A stretch of DNA of 40,057 nucleotides from Paenibacillus sp. (GTDB lineage: Bacteria > Bacillota > Bacilli > Paenibacillales > Paenibacillaceae). The DNA lies in the NCBI GenBank assembly GCA_017512705.1, contig JAFWEX010000045.1, forward strand, positions 1 through 40,057, written 5' to 3'. A program made the translations under genes and the position numbers. Shown here one piece after another: positions 16,463-24,045 of the stretch (within the stretch, counting starts at the first letter, position 1; each line of letters opens with the position of its first letter). The notes beneath the pieces are model-generated. The model saw nothing but the letters and a program-made list of their open reading frames with translations. It was not told the origin of the DNA and made no database searches.

Positions 16463-17710
16463 ATGATGGAGCCCAAACGTTATACCCCTCACCTTCTATA
16501 TCAGAGAAGACAGAGAGAACATCTTCGGGAACAGTGGCGTAATGTCAAGCTTGTGGCGGACTGGACGGTCTGGCTATATCTGCTGGTTCCAGGTCTGCTG
16601 TATCTGATCGGTTGGTATGCCAGCTTGTGGACTAAGGCGATGCCTGCATGGGCAGTAGGCTTACCTCTACCTATACTCATGGGAATGGTTGAATTGATCA
16701 TTCTCACGGGTGGAACGGTTCTTTTTATCGAGCAAGCAGATGTGTTGTTTCTGAAGTCCAGGATATTATGGATGCGAACGCTAATGGTGCGAGGGCTTCT
16801 CAGGGTCACAATGTTACAACTAGGAAAAATGATGCTCATTATTGCGCTTGTATCGCCGCTGCTTGTTCGTGTGTACGAGATAACTTTATTTCAGATTATT
16901 CTGGTGAGCATCTGGTTGGGAATTGCAGCATCACTTCAAGTAATAGCTATACATATGATCAAAGTCCGACATACTGGATGGCGGCGCTGGCTCTCTATGA
17001 CTACGCTCATGATTGCTATGGGGTGGATGACGGTTCGTACATCCGTGTGGATGTTTGGAGAGACATGGAAGATGATGTTCAGCATTACGATTGTTCTGCT
17101 GCTGCTCATTACACTGATCCAGATGAGACTGCGGATGAAGGGGACGTTTGAGGGGGATGTACGGGAAGATCTGCGAACCAGGCTGAGATGGACCGCACTT
17201 ATGTTAAGTCAGGCTGTAAGCAAGCCTAAGGCTCCGAAGACACATTCAATCGTTTTTCGTAAACCGCGCAAATTATTTCGTAAACGTTCCATTCCGAATC
17301 GGACGGCAGAGATTGCTTTCAAAGCGTTTGTTCGTAATTCAGGAACGCTGAAATTAATTTTACAATTAGGCGGGTTGTCTGTCGCAGCAGTCTCCTTGCC
17401 ACCATACCCCGTTAACATCATCGTGTGTGGTTTACTAGTGATTATGCTCACCGTGATGTTGTATCGTGCTTGGGATACTCTGGCTACATCGGAGTATGTT
17501 CAGCTTGTTAATTATGATTCGAACGCGCTGTATAAAGCAGGCTTAATCATGGTACGTATGCTGCTGCTTCCTGTCGTTTCACTAATGGGGTACGCCATGG
17601 GGGTCGCATGGCTAGGGTGGCTTGCTGGTTGTCTGACTGCTGTATGCACTGCAGCGTTTGGTTATGTCGTCGTGTCTGTTACAGGCTGGATCAGGCAGAC
17701 TCGCACATAA
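16463..17710 (+). CDS. ecsB: ABC transporter permease EcsB
   Basis: A 415-residue membrane subunit, similar in length to B. subtilis EcsB (about 408). The basic N-terminus (PKRYTPHLLYQRRQREHLRE) is cytoplasmic. Hydrophobic segments occur near 32-58, 70-92, 108-135, 140-160, 170-190 and 200-218; after a charged cytoplasmic loop (about 222-290) come four more. It pairs with EcsA immediately upstream (13 bases) as the translocation channel. The start is ATG-ATG after GAAAGGAG. No clear terminator follows within 165 bases, so transcripts could run into the downstream 132-residue gene. Confidence 0.9.
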   Translation: MMEPKRYTPHLLYQRRQREHLREQWRNVKLVADWTVWLYLLVPGLLYLIGWYASLWTKAMPAWAVGLPLPILMGMVELIILTGGTVLFIEQADVLFLKSRILWMRTLMVRGLLRVTMLQLGKMMLIIALVSPLLVRVYEITLFQIILVSIWLGIAASLQVIAIHMIKVRHTGWRRWLSMTTLMIAMGWMTVRTSVWMFGETWKMMFSITIVLLLLITLIQMRLRMKGTFEGDVREDLRTRLRWTALMLSQAVSKPKAPKTHSIVFRKPRKLFRKRSIPNRTAEIAFKAFVRNSGTLKLILQLGGLSVAAVSLPPYPVNIIVCGLLVIMLTVMLYRAWDTLATSEYVQLVNYDSNALYKAGLIMVRMLLLPVVSLMGYAMGVAWLGWLAGCLTAVCTAAFGYVVVSVTGWIRQTRT

Positions 17711-17807
17711 CGATGAGAATGACTCCTCTTGTAAGAAATTTACTGGGGGAAGCGCATATCAGTTCTGTTTACTGCCCATGCTATAGAAGATAGATGAAGT
17801 GAGGAAC

Positions 17808-17879
17808 ATGCATATTGTGGATAACATGGAATTCACGATGGATGTACGAAAATCTATAGTAAGGAGGAGCAGAACATGA
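17808..17879 (+). CDS. Possible 23-codon upstream ORF overlapping the next start
   Basis: The ATG at 17808, preceded by GTGAGGA, opens 23 codons. The stop TGA (17877-17879) overlaps the ATG at 17876 of the next gene in an ATGA junction. This arrangement suggests translational coupling or a leader peptide. The predicted peptide is charged and basic at its end, and I recognise nothing in it. The following gene also has its own AAGGAGGAG site inside this ORF, so it does not need the coupling. It could be a chance frame. Confidence 0.3.
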   Translation: MHIVDNMEFTMDVRKSIVRRSRT

Positions 17880-18274
17880 TGGATAACAGTGAGCTTCAGG
17901 TGCATTTCTCCGATCCTTCGGCACTGCTTGCAGCAAAAGAAACCTTGGAGGAACTTGGATACAAGCCATATCAGTCTTCGCCACTTGAATTATATATTCC
18001 AACGGATCGTCAAGACCCGCAATCGGCTGTTGAGATTGTGCAATCCCATGGTGGGAGCGCGGTATTTACTTCCTCGGTGGATGAACTGGATCAATTCCAG
18101 AATATATCCATTCCTGCACACCTGGTTAACGAAGATTGGAATGAGGACTACACACATGGCGGTAACCAGGTAGTAAATAGTGGCCAAGGTGTCCAACAAG
18201 TCGAACACAACTATAGTGATGACCCGGTTTATGATGATTCGGCAGATGGATTCTCCGGCAGTGTCAAAGCTTGA
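17876..18274 (+). CDS. Uncharacterised acidic soluble protein
   Basis: A 132-residue protein that I do not recognise. Residues 1-75 look like an alternating strand-helix (ferredoxin- or ACT-like) domain: LQVHFSD, then a helix ALLAAKETLEELGYK, a strand LELYIPT, a helix PQSAVEIVQSHG and a strand SAVFTSS. The C-terminal 50 residues are acidic, polar and low in hydrophobics (Asp, Asn, Gly, Gln), probably disordered. There is no signal peptide. A strong AAGGAGGAG lies 8 bases before the ATG. A bidirectional terminator follows. The predicted fold is an inference. It could be a stress-type small protein. Confidence 0.72.
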   Translation: MMDNSELQVHFSDPSALLAAKETLEELGYKPYQSSPLELYIPTDRQDPQSAVEIVQSHGGSAVFTSSVDELDQFQNISIPAHLVNEDWNEDYTHGGNQVVNSGQGVQQVEHNYSDDPVYDDSADGFSGSVKA

Positions 18275-18323
18275 GGGAGAGCGCTTGTACAGAACTTGAA
18301 GTTATAAAAATGAAGTAACACAA

Positions 18324-18372
18324 AATAAAAGGCATCCCGGTCATGATGATGACTTAAGGGATGTCTTTTATT
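18324..18372. terminator. Bidirectional terminator between convergent genes
   Basis: AATAAAAGGCATCCC pairs with GGGATGTCTTTTATT (one G-T), with an inner GTCAT/ATGAC extension. T-rich tails occur on both strands. It serves the acidic protein gene (+) and the flavoprotein gene (-). Confidence 0.9.
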
Positions 18373-18461
18373 GTACAAGATTAATCGTGAGCTGAGCCAT
18401 GCCTTTCCCATCAAGAAGAACTTATGGTTCACTAACACCAGGATATCAGCAAGTGATGCAC

Positions 18462-19730
18462 CTATGCATGAGCGTGTCTGTACTCTGCGGCATGCATACC
18501 AGCAGTATAACCTGTGGAGAACGCAGCTGTGATGTTATAACCGCCGGTGTAGCCGTGAATATCGAGTACCTCCCCGCAAAAGAAAAGTCCAGGCAGCAGC
18601 TTGGATTCCATCGTTTTAGGGTATATCTCCTTTAAGTGAACCCCGCCGCCGGTAACAAAGGCTTCTTTAAGCGATCTTGTGCCATCTGCGCGGAAGGTGA
18701 ATGCCTTCATGAGTTCGCATAGATGGCTTAACATGCCTTTGGGAAAATGGTGGAATGTGAGATCGTCCCCAATCTCCGCACGTTTCATTAACAGAGGGAT
18801 CAGACGCTCAGGCACCCATGTTTTCAAAATGTTTTTGACTGCCTTGCGCGACTCTTGCTCCAGACCTTGCTTCACCTGTGCTTCCAGCGCAGCAGAGGAA
18901 AGGTCAGGGAAGAGGTCGATACTCATGGTGACCTGTGTATTCCCCGATTTCATCTGAACCTTGCGAATAAACTGACTGCATCGAAGCGCAACAGGGCCCG
19001 ATACGCCAAAATGGGTGAAAATCATGTCTCCACGATGGGAGATAACGGTTTTGTTCTTGGCATCGAGCACAGACAGAGCGACGTCACGCAGAGATAAGCC
19101 CTGAAGTTCTCTGGACTGAATCCAGCTCTCCCCAGATACAATCGGCACCTCGGTTGGATATAACTCTGTGATCGTATGACCCGCTGCCTCCGCCCAAGGG
19201 TATCCGTCACCCGTTGAACCAGTTTGCGGTACAGATTTGCCACCCGTTGCAATAATGACGGAGCGGCTATGAATGACTTTGCCAGAGGCCAACTTAACAC
19301 CTTGTACTTGTTGACCGTTCTGAACAAGCTCCTTGACGGGTTCTTTGGTTCGAATCTCCACGCCAAGGGAAACAATTTTACCTACCAGCGCATCAACAAC
19401 GGTTTTGGCCTTGTCCGTGACAGGAAACATTCTGCCATTATCTTCTTCTTTCAAAGCGATACCCAAATTCTCAAAAAAACGCATAATACCCTGGTTGTCC
19501 AGATTTTGAAACGAGCTGTATAAGAAACGCCCGTTGCCCGGAATATGACGAATCAGCTCATCGGTTTCTTTGGCGTTCGTAACATTGCAGCGTCCTCCGC
19601 CGGATATGCCCAATTTACGACCCAATTGATCTCCTTTATCTAACAGCAGCACGGAAGCTCCATGCTCAGCAGCGGCTACACAAGCCATCAAACCTGCAGA
19701 CCCGCCACCTATTACGATAACGTCATACAT
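18462..19730 (-). CDS. NAD(P)/FAD-dependent oxidoreductase, HI0933 family
   Basis: A 422-residue flavoprotein of the HI0933/YtfP (BaiN-like) family. The N-terminal Rossmann dinucleotide fold VIVIGGGSAGLMACVAAAEH binds FAD, LGRKLGISGGGRCNVTN is the family signature, and a second glycine cluster lies in IIATGGKSVPQTGSTGDGYP. The C-terminal FAD part includes EAFVTGGGVHLKEI and GLFFCGEVLDIHGYTGGYN. Automated annotation often says aminoacetone oxidase, but the physiological reaction is unproven. The ATG follows GAAGGT. It diverges from the histidine kinase gene. An inverted repeat, TTGTCT...AGACAA (19759-19779), lies just upstream of its start and may be part of its promoter control. Confidence 0.9.
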   Translation of the reverse strand: MYDVIVIGGGSAGLMACVAAAEHGASVLLLDKGDQLGRKLGISGGGRCNVTNAKETDELIRHIPGNGRFLYSSFQNLDNQGIMRFFENLGIALKEEDNGRMFPVTDKAKTVVDALVGKIVSLGVEIRTKEPVKELVQNGQQVQGVKLASGKVIHSRSVIIATGGKSVPQTGSTGDGYPWAEAAGHTITELYPTEVPIVSGESWIQSRELQGLSLRDVALSVLDAKNKTVISHRGDMIFTHFGVSGPVALRCSQFIRKVQMKSGNTQVTMSIDLFPDLSSAALEAQVKQGLEQESRKAVKNILKTWVPERLIPLLMKRAEIGDDLTFHHFPKGMLSHLCELMKAFTFRADGTRSLKEAFVTGGGVHLKEIYPKTMESKLLPGLFFCGEVLDIHGYTGGYNITAAFSTGYTAGMHAAEYRHAHA

Positions 19731-19831
19731 TCGTGATTACCTTCTTTTTTGATTGATTTTGTCTGTTTTGTATAGACAATGTCTACCTCTGCCATATCTC
19801 TGAAACTAGCAGGGTTATATGATGTTCTATT

Positions 19832-19860
19832 TTGCAGCCTTAAGCGATATATTGTAATAT
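19832..19860 (+). promoter_or_regulatory. Sigma-A-like promoter of the histidine kinase gene
   Basis: TTGCAG (19832-19837) and TAATAT (19855-19860) are separated by 17 bases, about 70 bases before the likely GTG start. Confidence 0.6.
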
Positions 19861-19928
19861 ACTGTCGCCTATGTTTTAATCAGAATTAAATGAGGGAATG
19901 TGCAGGCAGAGGAGGAGGAGATGACGTT

Positions 19929-21623
19929 GTGATTGCGTTAAAGGACATTCTTTTACAAGTACTGCTAGCAGGATCGGCAGTATTTCTAATTCCCTTATTT
20001 TACTTAGGTCTCTCCAAACAACAAGTATTACAAATGGATCATGCAGATCGGGTGAACGTTAGCTTTAGCGCAACAAGTGTGTTCAGTATGCTGCTCTGTT
20101 TGCTTTTTGCATTATCTGTAGGTTCGGAGACCGTTCCTATTTCTCTAAGCATTATCCCGGTTACCCTTGCCATTCTATATTGTAAGGCCCTTATAGGCGC
20201 TGCCTTGTCTATTCTACATATTCTCTTCTATTTTCTCTTAGCCCATTCCTATGATCTGTACGGATTTCTTCTTCATACGGGTATTCTTCTCTATCCTATT
20301 GTATGGTTGTCTGCCAAACGATTCAAGCATAATACATCATCCCGCAAAATGAGGCTCATCATCGCGCTAATCACCGCTGAAATAGCTGTCTCAGGTCTGT
20401 TATGGGTGGTCTCGATCTATCCGGCCACGTCCTATTCTAACGATTACCTTATTCTGTCGGTGTTCGGTTACGTGGCAGGTGCTCTGGCTGCAGGAAGCAT
20501 GAGCCAGCTATGGATGGAACGAATGAAGCATTATCGCGGCATGGTACAGCATTTCTCTGAAGCGCAGCATCATTACACGATAGAAAAAGAAAGATTGCAT
20601 CAAATTCTGAATGCGGTACCACTTTCTATAGCTACGGTGGATGTCGATGGCAAAGTGTTGTTTGTCAATGAGCTGATGAAGCAAACGGCAAAAGAGCAAC
20701 TCCCTTCTATCTCATCACAAAACCTGATTGGTCAACATGCCAGCAAATTTGTAGAGCAGGAACAGGCGGATAAGATAGAACACAGTATTCAGCAAGCCGT
20801 TGTACATGGTGAAGTGAATGTGCTCACGATGCGATATGGATCACATGTATTTGTGTCCCGAACGGTGCCAATCTATGCTAATGGTGCTAACACGTCAGAG
20901 GAAGTCTCAGGAGCGATGATCATCATTCAGGACATCACCGAGCTTGAGATGCTGCGGAATGAATTAGACAACGTGGATCGTCTCAGCCTGGTGGGGCAGA
21001 TGGCCGCTAGCATTACGCATGAAGTACGTAATCCGATGGCTGTGGTGCGAGGTTTTCTTCAATTAATGCAAGAGAAAAGCCCTGAGTCCATGGATCATTA
21101 TTATCGCATCGTGATGGAAGAGTTGGACAGGGCGAACAGCATTATCAATGATTTTCTGTCCCTGGCTCAAAACCGTATTGCAGAGAAAGAAGAATCACAG
21201 CTGCATGATATCATTCATGAACTCAGTCCGCTGCTCTGGGCAGATGCCAACCTTCGTGGACAGAGCATTGAGCTTATGTTGGCCCATAATGTGCCGAAGC
21301 TGCAGCTGAATGCAAAAGAAATTAAACAGGTCGTACTCAATCTTGCACGTAACGGCATGGAGGCTATGAACGAAAAAGGTGTTCTGACCTTGGAAACTAG
21401 AATAGTGGAAGACAAAGTGGAATTGTGTGTACACGACACGGGGCCGGGCATTGCGGCAGTGAAGCAGGAGAAGTTGTTTGAACCTTTCTATACGACCAAA
21501 GCAAAAGGCACCGGACTGGGGTTATCGATGTGTCTAAGTATTGTCGAACGGCATAACGGCACAATTACTGTTGAATCGGAAGAAGGGCAGGGAACGACGT
21601 TTAAAGTTGCCTTTCAGCTATAG
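19929..21623 (+). CDS. Orphan sensor histidine kinase, KinB-like sporulation type
   Basis: A 564-residue membrane kinase. The N-terminal 190 residues hold six or seven hydrophobic spans with little external loop, like KinB or LytS-type sensors. A PAS-like domain follows (about 222-340: LNAVPLSIATVDVDGKVLFVN ends it, shown here by its first and last parts). Next comes the HisKA box GQMAASITHEVRNPMAVVRG with phospho-acceptor H364, then the HATPase boxes N (LNLARNGMEAM), G1 (VHDTGPGI), F (FEPFYTTK) and G2 (GTGLGL). An upstream in-frame ATG at 19890 exists, but GGAGGAGGAG 8 bases before GTG 19929 decides the start. No response regulator is adjacent, as for phosphorelay kinases that feed Spo0F. 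Confidence 0.88.
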   Translation: MIALKDILLQVLLAGSAVFLIPLFYLGLSKQQVLQMDHADRVNVSFSATSVFSMLLCLLFALSVGSETVPISLSIIPVTLAILYCKALIGAALSILHILFYFLLAHSYDLYGFLLHTGILLYPIVWLSAKRFKHNTSSRKMRLIIALITAEIAVSGLLWVVSIYPATSYSNDYLILSVFGYVAGALAAGSMSQLWMERMKHYRGMVQHFSEAQHHYTIEKERLHQILNAVPLSIATVDVDGKVLFVNELMKQTAKEQLPSISSQNLIGQHASKFVEQEQADKIEHSIQQAVVHGEVNVLTMRYGSHVFVSRTVPIYANGANTSEEVSGAMIIIQDITELEMLRNELDNVDRLSLVGQMAASITHEVRNPMAVVRGFLQLMQEKSPESMDHYYRIVMEELDRANSIINDFLSLAQNRIAEKEESQLHDIIHELSPLLWADANLRGQSIELMLAHNVPKLQLNAKEIKQVVLNLARNGMEAMNEKGVLTLETRIVEDKVELCVHDTGPGIAAVKQEKLFEPFYTTKAKGTGLGLSMCLSIVERHNGTITVESEEGQGTTFKVAFQL

Positions 21624-21698
21624 AATGGCAGCATATTTTGCCAGCTCCCAAGCCATAATATAGAGAGAGAAAGCTGTTCCGCAGGTGTTGTCTGAACC

Positions 21699-21726
21699 TT
21701 GCTTTCATTGCATGGGGATGTATAAT
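21699..21726 (+). promoter_or_regulatory. Promoter of the bacilliredoxin gene
   Basis: TTGCTT (21699-21704) and a perfect TATAAT (21721-21726) with a 16-base spacer. The roughly 110-base leader contains a small hairpin, CCCGT/ACGGG, around 21748-21766. Confidence 0.65.
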
Positions 21727-21843
21727 AAGAATAGCACAGCGTGACTCCCGTTGGATTGATACGGGTTCATGCATCTGTGTATACTATTGTCCTCTAACTT
21801 CTCTAAGAGATTATAGAACAACCATTATAAGGAGTGAAACTGA

Positions 21844-22278
21844 ATGTCGATGTCATTTGATCAATACATGAAAGATATGGTTCAGCCGATGCGGGATGAG
21901 CTGACTCGTCTGGGGATCCAGGAGCTGCGTACACCGGAAGAGGTTGAGGCAAGCCTGCCGGATGCTAAAGGAACAGCACTGGTCGTAATTAACTCGGTAT
22001 GCGGATGTGCAGCAGGGCAGTGTCGTCCAGGAGTTGCCCAAGCACTTCAGAACGATATTACACCGGATCACCTCTACACGGTATTTGCTGGTCAAGATAA
22101 GGAAGCAACGGCAAAAGCACGTGAATTTTTTGCGCCGTATCCACCATCCTCACCGTCCATCGCATTGATGAAAGACGGGGAACTCGTTCACTTTATTGAG
22201 CGCCATCAAGTGGAGGATCGTTCTGCAGAGGAAATCGCGGCAGATCTGACAAGTGCATTTAATCGTTACTGCCGTTAA
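21844..22278 (+). CDS. brxA: Bacilliredoxin (BrxA/BrxB family)
   Basis: A 144-residue thioredoxin-fold protein that removes bacillithiol from S-bacillithiolated proteins in the cytoplasm. The active site C53-G-C55 lies in INSVCGCAAGQCRPG. TVFAGQDKEATAKAREFF and the cis-Pro region YPPSSPSIALMKDGELVHF are the other family blocks. Details such as the MSM start, LQND-TPD and ELVHFIERH favour the BrxA (YphP) branch. A third cysteine (C60) sits where, from memory, the Bacillus proteins have a non-cysteine residue. The ATG follows AAGGAGTG. It is a single gene with its own promoter and a strong terminator. Its presence implies that the host makes bacillithiol. Confidence 0.92.
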   Translation: MSMSFDQYMKDMVQPMRDELTRLGIQELRTPEEVEASLPDAKGTALVVINSVCGCAAGQCRPGVAQALQNDITPDHLYTVFAGQDKEATAKAREFFAPYPPSSPSIALMKDGELVHFIERHQVEDRSAEEIAADLTSAFNRYCR

Positions 22279-22290
22279 TCTGCTCTTAAG

Positions 22291-22328
22291 AACGCCCCGC
22301 ATGTCGGATGACCGATGCCGGGGCGTTT
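22291..22328 (+). terminator. Terminator of the bacilliredoxin gene
   Basis: AACGCCCCG pairs with CGGGGCGTT, and the inner bases CAT/ATG extend the stem. The tail is TTCATTTT. Confidence 0.88.
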
Positions 22329-22457
22329 CATTTTGAGACAGATGAGGTTATTGAATCATTTGAACCTGTTACGTTGAACAGCGAATCTCTACTTTTAGGT
22401 TGAATCAAATCGAACCACAGCCAAACTTCTATTACTGTAGAAACGGGGGTATGAACG

Positions 22458-23267
22458 ATGAGTTTACAGCAACAGATCATCGCTGAATTAAAGGTTAAAC
22501 CGAGCATTAATGAGGCTGAGGAAGTTCGAAAGCGTGTGGACTTTCTGAAGAAGTATGTGAAAAATTCCGGTACGAAGGGATTGCTGATTGCGATCAGTGG
22601 TGGAATTGACAGTGCAGTAGCGGCAGCGCTATGCAAACAAGCGACGGACGAGCTTACTGCAGAAAATAATCAAGAGTACAAAACACTAGGTGTGTTCCAG
22701 CCTTATGGGGAGCAATCGGATATTCAGGACAGCTACGCTGTTGCTAAAGCGTACGATCTGAAATATGTGGTGGAAACCAACATTGAAGATGTTGTGAATG
22801 AAATTGCGCTGGAAGTAGAACAGGGCTTCAAATCTCTCGGCAGCCCGCGCCATATGACTCATCAAGGCAAGGGGAATGTAAAAGCAAGAACACGTATGGT
22901 GATGCAATACGCACTTTCTTTTGAAGAAAACTTGCTGGTAGTGGGTACAGATCATGCGTCTGAGGCGATTACAGGTTTCTACACCAAATGGGGCGATGGA
23001 GCTGTGGATATCACTCCACTGAGCACACTCAACAAACGTCAGGTGCGTCAGCTCGCTGCTTATTTGAAAGTTCCGCAATCCATTCTCGATAAAGCGCCTT
23101 CTGCAGGACTGTGGGAAGGTCAAACGGATGAGGACGAGCTGGGTATTTCATACGAAATGAACAGCGATTACCTGGAAGGCAAGCAGATTGATCCAGTTGC
23201 ACAAGAGCGTCTGGAGGCTTTTTACACACGTACACACCATAAACGTAATGCGATTCCTGGCATCTGA
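22458..23267 (+). CDS. nadE: Ammonia-dependent NAD+ synthetase
   Basis: A 269-residue enzyme for the last step of NAD synthesis (nicotinate adenine dinucleotide to NAD+, using ATP and NH3). SGGIDS (47-52) is the PP-loop of N-type ATP pyrophosphatases, VGTDHASEAITGFYTKWGDG is the acceptor and ATP region, and LGISYE near the C-terminus is also typical. The length equals that of B. subtilis NadE (272), so it has no glutaminase domain. The ATG is preceded by ACGGGGGT. It is a single gene between terminators; the promoter is not clear. Confidence 0.96.
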   Translation: MSLQQQIIAELKVKPSINEAEEVRKRVDFLKKYVKNSGTKGLLIAISGGIDSAVAAALCKQATDELTAENNQEYKTLGVFQPYGEQSDIQDSYAVAKAYDLKYVVETNIEDVVNEIALEVEQGFKSLGSPRHMTHQGKGNVKARTRMVMQYALSFEENLLVVGTDHASEAITGFYTKWGDGAVDITPLSTLNKRQVRQLAAYLKVPQSILDKAPSAGLWEGQTDEDELGISYEMNSDYLEGKQIDPVAQERLEAFYTRTHHKRNAIPGI

Positions 23268-23297
23268 TAAAGGGGAATATAACAACTTGATAACGAG

Positions 23298-23329
23298 GAG
23301 TCACTGCATGGAGCAGGGGCTCTTTTTTT
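23298..23329 (+). terminator. Terminator of nadE
   Basis: GAGTCACTGC pairs with GCAGGGGCTC (one wobble, one mismatch) around the loop ATGGA, followed by eight T. Confidence 0.85.
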
Positions 23330-23537
23330 CGTTCTTCAACTGAAATAGAGGTAACTCCAGCCACTGGTGGTGTATCTTGTGAGGGATTATACGTTGGCAA
23401 AATTGGACATGAGAATAACAGGTACTCGCATCCATACACTCCTCCTGCTACAATAGAATACGTGTTCGGAAATGACCGAACGGATCAGAACTATGGACGA
23501 TTTGGTACAGCCTAAATAATGAAGCAGGTGAATCGTT

Positions 23538-23954
23538 ATGATATATGGCATTGGTAACGATATATTAGAGATTGAACGTATAGATAGACTGCTGTCTGGC
23601 CGCCAGGCAGAGGTGTTTATGAAACGGGTACTCACGCCCGCTGAACGAGAGATCGCGGCGACCCGCGGGAAACGCATGGTTGAATTCGTATCCGGACGAT
23701 TTGCGGCTAAAGAAGCAGTGTCCAAGGCATTTGGCTGTGGAATCGGTGCTGTTATGGGGTTTACGGACATCGAAATATTGCCTGATTCTTCTGGCCGCCC
23801 GGTCGCTTCATTGTCCAGTCAGGCTTGGGAGCGTCTTCAGCTGCCGTATGATAAACAATATGAAATTCATCTGAGCATTACACATCAGACGAAGCTTGCC
23901 GCAGCATTTGCGATTGTGGAGCAGTTGCATAGAACGGACGAGCTTGAGTTATAA
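23538..23954 (+). CDS. acpS: Holo-[acyl-carrier-protein] synthase
   Basis: A 138-residue phosphopantetheinyl transferase that activates ACP for fatty acid synthesis. The metal and CoA motifs are present: GNDILEIERI (D8) and FAAKEAVSKAFGCG (E59 and the following Lys). The length is slightly above the usual ~120-125, due to a C-terminal extension (EQLHRTDELEL). The ATG follows GCAGGTGA. The next gene, mutY, starts 91 bases later without a terminator between them, so read-through is possible. Confidence 0.95.
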   Translation: MIYGIGNDILEIERIDRLLSGRQAEVFMKRVLTPAEREIAATRGKRMVEFVSGRFAAKEAVSKAFGCGIGAVMGFTDIEILPDSSGRPVASLSSQAWERLQLPYDKQYEIHLSITHQTKLAAAFAIVEQLHRTDELEL

Positions 23955-24045
23955 GTGAGAGATGGCTAGGTTGGATGGTTAGGTTGATTAAAGAGAGTTT
24001 GACATTCATTTCGATAGAATTGTAGATACAAGAAGGGAAGGACAT

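Noticed and set aside
23310-23343. Short frame starting at the ATG inside the nadE terminator (GAGGAG upstream)
   Set aside because: Eleven codons made mostly of terminator T-run Phe codons. The hairpin explains the sequence.
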